Source of the DNA: Treponema sp.
GTDB taxonomy: Bacteria; Spirochaetota; Spirochaetia; Treponematales; Treponemataceae
NCBI GenBank assembly: GCA_017534445.1
Contig: JAFXWC010000005.1
Span: forward strand, 1 to 64,000
Reading direction: 5' to 3'
DNA: 64,000 bases
Shown here: piece by piece, positions 8,084 to 16,384 of the stretch
How the letters are laid out: every line of letters begins with the position of its first letter
Numbering within the stretch: the first letter of the stretch is position 1
Position numbers and translations under genes: made by a program
Notes under the pieces: model-generated
What the model saw: the letters and a program-made list of their open reading frames with translations, nothing else
The model's database searches: none
Told to the model about the DNA's origin: nothing

Positions 8084-8731
8084 ATGAAACGTATTCTACA
8101 CATAATAAGCCTGATGGCATCATTTGCGCTTTTTTCAATGCCTGCTCTCCATGCCCAGGATGTTTACGAGGACGAACAGAGCATTCAGGAAAAGCACGAA
8201 AAGGAAAGAATCGTGCGCTACGACAACACAAAGTACAACCACGAGGGCGACCAGTTCCTTAAGGTAGGGCTTGATTTCTCAGTTCCAATGAGGCCGCTCA
8301 ATCCTTTTGAAGACGGACACATGAAAATTGGCGGCTTGGGAATGCTTGGCTACCATATTTTCATAACACCGGAAATTTCTGCAGGTGCAGACGTAATCTT
8401 CGGCTTCAACACCACAATCGGAGACAACATCTTTAACTACATCCCGATTATGATAACGGCAACATACCACCCTACCCTGGGAAAGTTTGAATTCCCCATA
8501 ACGCTTGGGATTGGCTGTGCATGGGAAACATACAACAACAACACCTACTGGCCGGGCCTTTTAATCAGGCCGGAAGCTGGCGTTCACTACAGGATAGCAG
8601 ACAGCTGGTCCTTGGGAGCAGACCTTTCCTACAACTTCATGCCCCAATTCTGCAAGTCATGGGGAACCGGAGAAAAAAACATTTGGATGCAGTTCTTTAA
8701 TGCCGGTATAACTGCCCGCTACTTCTTCTAA
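8084..8731 (+). CDS. Probable outer-membrane beta-barrel protein
   Basis: A 215-residue exported protein with a classical signal peptide ([14 protein letters not shown]...HAQD, cleavage after HAQ or nearby), a charged linker rich in Glu/Lys, then alternating amphipathic strands with many aromatic and glycine residues. It ends in ITARYFF, a C-terminal aromatic residue as used for BAM-dependent barrel insertion. The predicted size fits an eight-stranded barrel. The ATG at 8084 has GAGGA six bases upstream. It opens a co-directional group: a lipoprotein follows after 23 bases, then rarA after 33. No specific ligand or enzymatic function can be assigned. Confidence 0.75.
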   Translation: MKRILHIISLMASFALFSMPALHAQDVYEDEQSIQEKHEKERIVRYDNTKYNHEGDQFLKVGLDFSVPMRPLNPFEDGHMKIGGLGMLGYHIFITPEISAGADVIFGFNTTIGDNIFNYIPIMITATYHPTLGKFEFPITLGIGCAWETYNNNTYWPGLLIRPEAGVHYRIADSWSLGADLSYNFMPQFCKSWGTGEKNIWMQFFNAGITARYFF

Positions 8732-8754
8732 AAAAGGGAAACAAGGGAAAAAAG

Positions 8755-9873
8755 ATGAAAAAAATATTAGCATCAATTCTAACGACTACCTCAATTCTGG
8801 CGGCATCACTCTTTACCTCTTGCCACGACCCTATTTACGAAATGATAGGCAAAGAGGTTGAGCTTGAAACAAACGGCCTCCGCGGTGACATACGCTCTAT
8901 TGTCCCCTTCAACAACTACATATACTGCTGCAACAACATGATTTACAGAAAGCCTGCGCTTGCATCTTATGAAGGTGGCGGCCAGAACAAGCAGTGGAGG
9001 GAAGTTTCCACATCATTTACAGACGGAACAATCACCTTCCTTGCTTCCGACTCCTCCCATATCTACGCGCTCGCAATCGAATGGGAAGCAGACGAGTCAG
9101 AAGGAAAGAACCTTCCTTCCAGTGCGGCAATTTACTCTTCAACAGACGGAAACACATGGGAAAAGGTAACAATTCCAGGTGCAAACTTGAACAGCATAGA
9201 TGAAGACGATGAGCTTGTCCTCTTTGACAACCAAGTTCAGTCCTATTCATCTGGCGGAACAATCTCTACCAGCGGACGTGCAGCATACTTTGGTTTTTAT
9301 GATTACTCGCGCAGGGCTGGTGAAACATACAGCCTTTCAGGTACCAGCGCAACAGCAATTGGTGGTGGAGTAAAATACTGCAAGGCTGCAGGAAACCAGT
9401 TCTCCCAGTCCTATGCATTCGCCAACAGCGGTTCAATGTATTACTGGGCCAAAAATGATGATGACGAACTCTATTGGGGAACAAATCCTGCCGACTACTC
9501 AAATTCCATTGACCTTGATTCAGGCATTATTTTTTCAATCAGCGTTACTGCGGACTACCTTCTTGTAGGAACCGCCCACGGAATCCAGCGTGTTCCAATA
9601 AGCGGACCGGGTGGCGGCGTAACAGGAGGCACAAAGGACTTCAAGAGCGGAAACAATGCACTTTCCACCCTTACAGGCCGCGTAATCACAACTTATGTCC
9701 TTGACAACTCCAAGCCGGAGGGAGAAACGGATGAATACGCCTACCAGACAATATACGGTTCGGTAAAATCATCTTCAATCTCCTTTGACGAAGTTGGTCT
9801 TTACGCATACTACAGGGAACGCAACACTTGGAACCGTGACGGTACGGATTCCAGCAGCTCAGACGGAAACTAA
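8755..9873 (+). CDS. Lipoprotein with Asp-box-like beta-propeller features
   Basis: A 372-residue lipoprotein: signal peptide with lipobox LFTSC (Cys about residue 23). The body is beta-rich, with short blocks such as IYSSTDGNTWEKV that match the S-x-D-x-G-x-x-W Asp-box of BNR propellers, and repeated sensor-like segments (TFLASDSSHIYALAI, VTADYLLVGTAHGIQRVPI) suggesting a propeller of degenerate blades. The C terminus is a Ser/Asp-rich tail (DGTDSSSSDGN). The ribosome site AAGGGA precedes the ATG by six bases. No catalytic residues can be recognised. Its position between an outer-membrane protein and rarA in the same direction suggests cotranscription rather than a shared function. Confidence 0.7.
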   Translation: MKKILASILTTTSILAASLFTSCHDPIYEMIGKEVELETNGLRGDIRSIVPFNNYIYCCNNMIYRKPALASYEGGGQNKQWREVSTSFTDGTITFLASDSSHIYALAIEWEADESEGKNLPSSAAIYSSTDGNTWEKVTIPGANLNSIDEDDELVLFDNQVQSYSSGGTISTSGRAAYFGFYDYSRRAGETYSLSGTSATAIGGGVKYCKAAGNQFSQSYAFANSGSMYYWAKNDDDELYWGTNPADYSNSIDLDSGIIFSISVTADYLLVGTAHGIQRVPISGPGGGVTGGTKDFKSGNNALSTLTGRVITTYVLDNSKPEGETDEYAYQTIYGSVKSSSISFDEVGLYAYYRERNTWNRDGTDSSSSDGN

Positions 9874-9906
9874 AAAGCACTTCCAAGCGGTGTAAATGGT
9901 GTAAAT

Positions 9907-12435
9907 ATGGATGAACTTTTCGGCGCACCCCAAATTCAGCATGAACCGCTTGCAGCCCGAATGAGGCCGCGCACCCTTGACGAATACATAGGGCAAGACC
10001 ATATCGTAGGAAAAGGACGTTTGCTAAGAAGGGCCATTGCAGCCGACCAGCTAACGTCCGTAATTTTCTACGGGCCGCCTGGTTCTGGAAAGACAACCCT
10101 TGCCCGCGTAATAGCAAACCACACAAAGTCAAACTTTATCACGCTCAATGCTGTCCTTACCGGAGTGGCAGACATAAGAAAAGCCATTGCCGAAGCAGAA
10201 GAGCAGCGCAAACTCTACAGCAAAAAGACAATCCTCTTTGTAGACGAAGTTCACCGCTGGAACAAAAGCCAACAGGATGCACTTTTACCCTGGGTGGAAA
10301 ACGGCACAATCATCCTAATAGGAGCAACAACAGAAAACCCCTTCTTTGAAGTAAACAAAGCACTTGTAAGCAGAAGCCGGGTATTCCAGCTAAAACCGCT
10401 AACAAAGGCAGACCTGCTTAACGCCGCAAAGCAAGCGCTTGCAGATACAGAAAGAGGCTACGGCCACTACAAGGTTCAGTTTGAAGAAGGAGCCCTAGAG
10501 CATTTAGTAGAAACCGCAAACGGAGATGCCAGAAGCCTTTTAAACGCACTGGAGCTTGCGGTAGAAACAACCCCCAAGGAATGGGAACCCAACGCCAATG
10601 TTCCAAAGCCTGCATGGGGAAGCACAATCTACATAAGCCGTGAATGTGCAGAAGAATCCATACAAAAAAAAGTGGTGCTTTACGACAGGGACGGAGACTA
10701 CCACTACGACATAATTTCTGCCTTTATAAAAAGCCTTAGGGGAAGAGACCCGGATGCAGCCTGTTACTGGCTTGCCCGCATGGTAAAGGCAGGAGAAGAC
10801 CCGGACTTTATCTTCCGCAGAATGCTAATCAGCGCATGTGAAGACACGGGACTTGCAGATCCATACGCAATAGCCGTAGTGCAAAGCTGTGCCGCCTCAT
10901 TCGACAGGGTTGGAATGCCGGAAGGAAGATACTTCTTGGCCCACGCCGCACTCTATCTTTCCACCGCACCAAAATCAAATTCATCCATGGCATTTTTTGA
11001 CGCCCTCGCATCAGTGGAAAAAGAAGACGCAGACGTACCCAACCACCTGCGGGACGCAAGCCGTGACGCAGAAGGATTCGGGCACGGAGCAGGCTACCTT
11101 TACCCCCACGCATACCGGGACCACTGGGTTGCCCAGCAATACCTGCCGGACGCGCTCATGGGAAAAGTCTTCTACACGCCAAGCAAGCAGGGCTACGAAA
11201 ACAAAATACGTGAAGAAGTCCTTTCCAGAAGAGAGCTTCAGATAGCATCCCTTTTAACAGACGAAAATTCACAAGACCCATCTCTTGAAAACTTGAAGGA
11301 AAATCCCGCGGAAAGCTGGTGGCAAAAAAGCGGACACTTGCACGGCCTAAAAAAGACAGAAGAAAACCTTACCTTTTCCCCGCCAGACAAAAAAAGGACA
11401 TCCGCACTGGACAAGGCGGAAACAAGCTGGAGAAGAAGGCTGGACTCAAACAGGGCAGAAACCCTTACCGCCATCCGCGACACAATGATAGAGGCCGCAG
11501 AACTAAAGAGGCACCACAGGACACTTATCTTTAATGCAGACGACGCACTCCTTTTGTTCCACGTAATGCGCCTTACACCAGAAGGCCTAACATGCGGAAG
11601 CTGCAAAAGCCAAAGGGGGGCCGACATCCTTACGCAATATGCATCAACACTTGGAGACTTGGACAAACCCTACATTGCACTTGCAGAAGGAATAAAATCC
11701 AGCACCACCGAAGCCGAAGCGGAAAGTTCAAAAGACTACATTGCATCCGCAAAAAAATTTGGCGACACAATCTTTGACAGAATCTTTTTCCGCGACATTT
11801 TTTCTTCCGCAAAAGACATATTCGAATTCGCATGGCAAATAAAAGCCATGTTCTACGGAAAAGAAAAATCAGGAAGGGACATAGCCTTTGGAGAAACAAC
11901 TTCCCCTGCAAACAAGGACGAAGAGCCGCTTCTTTCCAAAGACGCAAGGATAATCATTTCGCAAAGAATCCCCTGCTACGGCCAACACATCTCGTCTCTC
12001 ATCAAAACCACCATCAGCGACAAGGAAAAAAGAAAAATCTGCGCAGGTGAATACTCGGACGAATTTATAGAAGGAATCAAACCCGTCCTTGAAAAAATGG
12101 AAATCGCAGAACAAAAATTCTTTAGCAACAGCGCAAACCCATTGTTTGCCTGGAATGCAGAAGACATAAAAAAAGCCCTGCAAGAAGAGGGTCTTGAAGT
12201 AAGCCTAAAGCAGCAACTCTTTAAAGAAAGACGCACTGTCTCCCAAACGGAAATAGACCGCTGGTTCAACACGGAAAATTCTGCATACGGCTCATTCCTC
12301 CTGGAAGAAGTTGGAAAAGAAGGGGTAAGGCAAATCGCAGCCCTTCTCTCTTCCGTTGCAAAAAAGACGGCCTTTGAATGGCACTTCACAAACGCCTTCA
12401 TCGCATGCACAAGCACGGAGGAAAAAACAAGATGA
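9907..12435 (+). CDS. rarA: RarA/MgsA AAA ATPase fused to a large C-terminal domain
   Basis: Residues 1 to about 430 are a complete replication-associated recombination protein RarA (clamp-loader-type AAA+): Walker A GPPGSGKTT (56-64), Walker B FVDEVH (111-116), sensor GATTENP (139-145), then the C-terminal MgsA oligomerisation region ending near YENKIREEVLSRRE. RarA acts at stalled replication forks. About 410 further residues follow, giving 842 in all, twice the usual size. This tail has weak methyltransferase-like features (LIFNADDALLLF, RIFFRDIF, a final EDIKKALQEEGL...WF block); I recall a similar RarA/unknown-domain fusion in cyanobacteria. The stop overlaps the next start (ATGA), implying translational coupling to an exported protein. 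Confidence 0.88.
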   Translation: MDELFGAPQIQHEPLAARMRPRTLDEYIGQDHIVGKGRLLRRAIAADQLTSVIFYGPPGSGKTTLARVIANHTKSNFITLNAVLTGVADIRKAIAEAEEQRKLYSKKTILFVDEVHRWNKSQQDALLPWVENGTIILIGATTENPFFEVNKALVSRSRVFQLKPLTKADLLNAAKQALADTERGYGHYKVQFEEGALEHLVETANGDARSLLNALELAVETTPKEWEPNANVPKPAWGSTIYISRECAEESIQKKVVLYDRDGDYHYDIISAFIKSLRGRDPDAACYWLARMVKAGEDPDFIFRRMLISACEDTGLADPYAIAVVQSCAASFDRVGMPEGRYFLAHAALYLSTAPKSNSSMAFFDALASVEKEDADVPNHLRDASRDAEGFGHGAGYLYPHAYRDHWVAQQYLPDALMGKVFYTPSKQGYENKIREEVLSRRELQIASLLTDENSQDPSLENLKENPAESWWQKSGHLHGLKKTEENLTFSPPDKKRTSALDKAETSWRRRLDSNRAETLTAIRDTMIEAAELKRHHRTLIFNADDALLLFHVMRLTPEGLTCGSCKSQRGADILTQYASTLGDLDKPYIALAEGIKSSTTEAEAESSKDYIASAKKFGDTIFDRIFFRDIFSSAKDIFEFAWQIKAMFYGKEKSGRDIAFGETTSPANKDEEPLLSKDARIIISQRIPCYGQHISSLIKTTISDKEKRKICAGEYSDEFIEGIKPVLEKMEIAEQKFFSNSANPLFAWNAEDIKKALQEEGLEVSLKQQLFKERRTVSQTEIDRWFNTENSAYGSFLLEEVGKEGVRQIAALLSSVAKKTAFEWHFTNAFIACTSTEEKTR

Positions 12436-13631
12436 AAAAGCTAGCGGCACTAACATTCTGCCTGACATTCCTTTTCTGCGCATCATTTCCACAGGCACTG
12501 AACTTTGCGGCGGAAGAAACATACATAGCCTACTATCCCGCAAGCTCCTACGCCAACATAACCGAATACAACATCCAGTACAAAAAAGAATGCGGCAACC
12601 TGGAAAAAGATGTTGAATCACTAAAGTCAAAAATAAAAAGCGCAAAATATGCAGAAGAAAAATTCCAACTAAAAGATTTTTTTTCCGCAGAAGAATCCCT
12701 TTCAAGCAACGGCAAAAGTGTAAACGGAACATACGACCTGCTAACATCCGAGCGAGCCACCCTGGAACTTGCAGAAGAAATATTCTCATGCGTCATGGGA
12801 ACAAGCGTAAAATTCTTTGTGCAGGAAGACAAAGTCTGCATGACTTTTGACGGAACAGGACTTTCCTTTGGAGAACACAACTGCGAAAGGGGATACAAAA
12901 AAGGCAAGACCGTAACACTTGAATGGCCAAACAGAATTTCAAAAATGGAACTTTCCTTTAGCAAAAAAAATTCTGCAACGGAAAAAATTGCCCACCTGCT
13001 TCCAGAAAAAATCCAAAGTCCGGAAAAAACAGAAGAAGAAATCGACTACCTAAAAAACGCCTACCCCGAACTTTCCGGCGTAGAAAAAAAATATCAGGAT
13101 GACTGCGACATAGTGCGCCTTGAACACCTGGCCTACTACGCAAACTTAATAGAAGAATACAAAGAAAAAACAGGCCACTACCCCCTTCAGGACAAGGGCC
13201 AAAAACAAATATATGCATTCATCTTTAACGGAATGCAAAAAGAATACTTTGCAGACACAAATCCAAACCCGCACGAATGCGTTGCCCCAAAAGACTTCTT
13301 TGCGGAAATGGAAAAAGGCCTTGTAAAAAAAGTCCAGCAGCTTTACGACCCCCAGTACGTTCCCACAACAAAACCGGTCTTCTACATTTACATGATACAG
13401 GGCGACACATATTACTTTGCAGTCCACCTTTCAAAATACTACCCCTTCTCCACACGGGTTGCCGCAAACTATTACAAGGTTCAAGTGTCAAACAAAAGCT
13501 ATCCCGCTTCAAAAATCTACACAATAAAAGAACTGGAGCAAAACGCAAGCTACAAGGAAGCCGTAGCAGTTCCCGTTAAAAACGAAAAATATTTTTCCGA
13601 CCGCAAGGCAAAACATATCCGCGAATACTAA
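12432..13631 (+). CDS. Exported protein of unknown function
   Basis: A 399-residue protein with an N-terminal signal peptide (MKKLAALTFCLTFLFCASFP). The start at 12432 overlaps the rarA stop by four bases and has GGAGG ten bases upstream, still inside rarA. The mature part has a helical, charged segment (about 40-90, LEKDVESLKSKIKSAKYAEE), a mixed alpha/beta region, and a C-terminal half rich in aromatic residues with YPLQDKGQ and TKPVFYIYMIQGDTYYFAV. No lipobox, membrane anchor beyond the signal, or known catalytic motif was recognised. Translational coupling to a DNA-repair ATPase is unexpected for a periplasmic protein and may simply reflect operon packing. Confidence 0.65.
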   Translation: MKKLAALTFCLTFLFCASFPQALNFAAEETYIAYYPASSYANITEYNIQYKKECGNLEKDVESLKSKIKSAKYAEEKFQLKDFFSAEESLSSNGKSVNGTYDLLTSERATLELAEEIFSCVMGTSVKFFVQEDKVCMTFDGTGLSFGEHNCERGYKKGKTVTLEWPNRISKMELSFSKKNSATEKIAHLLPEKIQSPEKTEEEIDYLKNAYPELSGVEKKYQDDCDIVRLEHLAYYANLIEEYKEKTGHYPLQDKGQKQIYAFIFNGMQKEYFADTNPNPHECVAPKDFFAEMEKGLVKKVQQLYDPQYVPTTKPVFYIYMIQGDTYYFAVHLSKYYPFSTRVAANYYKVQVSNKSYPASKIYTIKELEQNASYKEAVAVPVKNEKYFSDRKAKHIREY

Positions 13632-13667
13632 TGTTTTTTAGGCGGTGCTTTAGTCTTGCAAAAACTC

Positions 13668-13696
13668 TTGCAGATTTACAGAATTCATTGTAAAAT
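13668..13696 (+). promoter_or_regulatory. Possible promoter of adk
   Basis: TTGCAG (13668-13673), 17-base spacer, TAAAAT (13691-13696). The ribosome site AGGAG is at 13716-13720, six bases before the ATG. Confidence 0.5.
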
Positions 13697-13726
13697 ATAT
13701 AAAGCATTTTTATTCAGGAGTATAAG

Positions 13727-14359
13727 ATGAATTTTATTTTTTTAGGACCTCCAGGAGCCGGTAAAGGAACTTTGGCAGCACAGGTTGCAAAGGAATACGG
13801 CATACCCCACATTTCTACAGGGGACATTTTCCGCGCTGCAATCAAGAACCAGACTGAACTTGGCAAAAAGGTCAAGTCAATCATAGACGCAGGTGGACTT
13901 GTTAGCGACGACATCACATGCGCACTTGTAGAAGACAGGCTAAAGGAAGATGACTGCAAAAAGGGTTTCATTTTGGACGGATTCCCACGCACAATTCCTC
14001 AGGCAGAAATGTTTGAAAAATTAAAGGGAGACGTTCAGGTTGTAAACTTTGAAGTTAACAACGACCTGATTATCGCCCGCCTTTCAAACCGCCGCGTATG
14101 CAAGGCATGCGGACAGAACTACAACGTAAAATTCCACCCGCCGAAGGTTGAAGGCAAATGCGACGAATGTGGCGGAGAACTTTACACCCGCGACGACGAC
14201 AAGCTTGAGTCCATTACAAACCGCCTTGATGTTTACCGCAAGCAGACAGAGCCTCTCATCGACTTCTACCGCAAGCTGAACAAGCTTACAGACATAGACA
14301 GTGCCCGTGACAGCGAGCTTGTACTCGTAGACTTCAAAAAGCTTTTCCCTGCAAAATAA
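13727..14359 (+). CDS. adk: Adenylate kinase, zinc-containing long form
   Basis: Catalyses ATP + AMP = 2 ADP in the cytoplasm. The 210-residue protein starts with the P-loop FLGPPGAGKGT (residues 5-15), followed by the AMP-binding segment HISTGDIFRA, the FILDGFPRT block, and a LID domain carrying four cysteines in two pairs (CKACG...CDECGG), the structural zinc site of many Gram-positive and spirochaetal enzymes. The start is supported by CAGGAG six bases upstream. It is a single-gene unit closed by a strong terminator at 14387-14417. Confidence 0.97.
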   Translation: MNFIFLGPPGAGKGTLAAQVAKEYGIPHISTGDIFRAAIKNQTELGKKVKSIIDAGGLVSDDITCALVEDRLKEDDCKKGFILDGFPRTIPQAEMFEKLKGDVQVVNFEVNNDLIIARLSNRRVCKACGQNYNVKFHPPKVEGKCDECGGELYTRDDDKLESITNRLDVYRKQTEPLIDFYRKLNKLTDIDSARDSELVLVDFKKLFPAK

Positions 14360-14386
14360 GCACAAAGGAAAACTTATCCACTAAAC

Positions 14387-14417
14387 AAAAACTCCTTCCA
14401 CCCCGGGGGGAGTTTTT
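14387..14417 (+). terminator. Rho-independent terminator after adk
   Basis: AAAAACTCC pairs with GGAGTTTTT around a CCCC/GGGG-containing inner stem, and the right arm ends in a T run. It lies 28 bases after the adk stop. Confidence 0.85.
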
Positions 14418-14434
14418 TGTTTGGTAATTTCTAT

Positions 14435-14463
14435 TTGATTTTTTTTATTTTTTGTGATATACT
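14435..14463 (+). promoter_or_regulatory. carD promoter with extended -10, placing the start almost at the ATG
   Basis: TTGATT (14435-14440), exactly 17 bases, then TGA-TATACT with an extended -10 (TG at 14455-14456, TATACT at 14458-14463). The carD ATG is at 14473, only nine bases after the -10, so the predicted transcript starts about two bases before the ATG and has no room for a Shine-Dalgarno site. Confidence 0.75.
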
Positions 14464-14472
14464 AAAAAAACT

Positions 14473-15147
14473 ATGGCTAAACCAAAGACAGATTTTTCCC
14501 TTAATCAAAAGGTAGTATACCCAAGTCAGGGTGTAGGACAGATTACAAATATTTACAAAGGCGAATTCAACGGAGAAAGCGTCTACTTCTACGAAATCTA
14601 CATTGAAGTTTCTGATATGTATGCAAAAGTTCCAGTGGCAAACGCTTCAAAACTTGGAATCCGCGCAATTGTTTCCGCAGACGAAGCGCTTAAGGCACTC
14701 AATTCCATTACAGATGAATTTGAAGCCCCCACTTCCGACTGGAAACTCCGCTACCAGATGAACATGGATCTTTTAAAGAAGGGAACAATTCAGGACATTG
14801 CGGTTATTGTCCGCAGCCTTTACAAGCGTTCAAAGGTAAAGGAACTTCCTATTCTTGAGCGCAAGCTTTACGACAGCGCAAAGAAAATGCTCGAAGACGA
14901 AATTGCTTATGCCCTTGGCAAGTCCGCAAAAGAAGTCGAAGACATGCTCCATGCAAAACTTGAACCCATCGGCGCAAAGTCAGAAAAGAAGAACACCTTT
15001 GATGATGACGAAGATGAAGACGAGTTTGACGACGAGACAACATCATCCAAGGATTCTGATGACGATGAAGACGAAGACGAAGATGATGAAGATATTGACG
15101 AAGACGAAGAAGATGATGACGATCCTTCTGACGATGATTTAGACTAA
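14473..15147 (+). CDS. carD: CarD/CdnL-type transcription regulator with long acidic tail
   Basis: Binds the RNA polymerase beta subunit through an N-terminal Tudor-like RNAP-interacting domain (residues about 8-65: FSLNQKVVYPSQGVGQI, VYFYEIYI) and stabilises open complexes, classically at rRNA and stress promoters. A helical DNA-contacting domain follows to about residue 160 (WKLRYQMNMDLLKKGTIQDIAVIVRSLYKRSK). The last 50 residues or so are almost entirely Asp/Glu with some Ser, an unusual extension. There is no ribosome site: the ATG lies nine bases after a strong extended -10, so the message is probably leaderless. ispDF follows after three bases, making a two-gene unit. Confidence 0.93.
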   Translation: MAKPKTDFSLNQKVVYPSQGVGQITNIYKGEFNGESVYFYEIYIEVSDMYAKVPVANASKLGIRAIVSADEALKALNSITDEFEAPTSDWKLRYQMNMDLLKKGTIQDIAVIVRSLYKRSKVKELPILERKLYDSAKKMLEDEIAYALGKSAKEVEDMLHAKLEPIGAKSEKKNTFDDDEDEDEFDDETTSSKDSDDDEDEDEDDEDIDEDEEDDDDPSDDDLD

Positions 15148-15150
15148 GGA

Positions 15151-16368
15151 ATGAACGGAAAACTTTTTCTTGTTTTACTCGCAGCCGGCTCTTCATCAAG
15201 AATGGGAACCGGCAAAAAAAAAGAATACATGGAATTGGGTAGCGGAACGGTTTTATCCGCTGCCCTAAAAAATTTCCTGCGCACCTTTGCCTTTGACCTA
15301 ACCCTGGTCATTACGCCACAAGGCCAGGCAGAAAATGCATTTGAAGCAATAAAATGCGACAAAGAAGCCTCTGCACTTCTGGACAAGACCCAGTTGGAAT
15401 TTGTCCGTGGAGGGGCAACAAGGCAAGAGTCCGTTTTTAACGCCCTGTCTTTCCTGCATGAAAAAAATCTTTCACAAACAAAAAAAGAAGACTCTATTGT
15501 CCTTATACACGATGCGGCCCGGCCTTTTGTTACCGCCCAGATAATTCAGGACACCGTAAGAACCGCTATTGAATACGGTGCAGCCGTCCCCGCAATTCCC
15601 CCAGTTGACACACAGAAAGAAGTGGAAAGCGACGGCACAATCAGAAGGCACTTGGTAAGAAGCCAGCTTTGTGCGGTTCAGACACCGCAGGCATTTTTGC
15701 TTGAACCTCTCTTTCTCTGCCACAAGGACGCAGCGGGCACAGGAAAGGAATACACGGACGACAGCGAGATTTGGGACGCATTCCCTGCCCATACCGGCGG
15801 AAAAAAAATACGTGTCTGCAAGGGCGATGCCGCCAACAAAAAAATCACTTTCTTGCAGGACATTGAGAGTAAGACACAGGAAGAAAAATCTATGATTAGA
15901 ATCGGTTTTGGAACTGACCTGCACCGTTTGGTAAAGGGGCGGAATTTCTTTCTTGGCGGAGTGCAAATTCCCTGCGAACTTGGGGAAGAGGCTCATTCAG
16001 ATGGGGATGTTCTACTTCATGCCATAACGGACGCTCTTTTGGGAGCTGCCGCAATGGGAGACATTGGCTCTTACTTTCCGCCGGAAGAGGCCAAATGGAA
16101 AGATGCGGATTCAAAGATGCTTCTTGCAACAGTATGGAAAGACATACGCCAACAGGGCTGGTCCCTTAACAACCTTGACTGCGTTGTGGAAACAGAAAAG
16201 CCCAAGTTTCTTCCCTGGCGCGAAAAGGTTATTGAATCCATAGCGGCCATTCTTGAAGTGGAAAGCTCACGCGTTTTTGTAAAGGCCAAGACTAACGAAA
16301 AGCTGGATGCGGTTGGCAAGTGCGAAGCCATAAAAGCATACTGCACTTGCCTCCTTACAAGAGATTAG
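15151..16368 (+). CDS. ispDF: Bifunctional IspD/IspF of the MEP isoprenoid pathway
   Basis: A single 405-residue chain carrying two steps of the non-mevalonate pathway. Residues 1 to about 235 are IspD (4-diphosphocytidyl-2C-methyl-D-erythritol synthase): LLAAGSSSRMGTGKKKEY for CTP binding, VLIHDAARPFV, and TPQAF. From about residue 248 the IspF domain (MEcPP synthase) begins: IRIGFGTDLHRL with zinc ligands Asp and His, EEAHSDGDVLLHAI with a third zinc ligand, GDIGSYFPP, and VKAKTNEKLDAVGKCEAIKA. IspE, which acts between them, is not nearby. The start three bases after carD has AAGGA nearly touching the ATG, so translation probably depends on coupling. Confidence 0.96.
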   Translation: MNGKLFLVLLAAGSSSRMGTGKKKEYMELGSGTVLSAALKNFLRTFAFDLTLVITPQGQAENAFEAIKCDKEASALLDKTQLEFVRGGATRQESVFNALSFLHEKNLSQTKKEDSIVLIHDAARPFVTAQIIQDTVRTAIEYGAAVPAIPPVDTQKEVESDGTIRRHLVRSQLCAVQTPQAFLLEPLFLCHKDAAGTGKEYTDDSEIWDAFPAHTGGKKIRVCKGDAANKKITFLQDIESKTQEEKSMIRIGFGTDLHRLVKGRNFFLGGVQIPCELGEEAHSDGDVLLHAITDALLGAAAMGDIGSYFPPEEAKWKDADSKMLLATVWKDIRQQGWSLNNLDCVVETEKPKFLPWREKVIESIAAILEVESSRVFVKAKTNEKLDAVGKCEAIKAYCTCLLTRD

Positions 16369-16384
16369 CATTCCAAAGCAGTCT

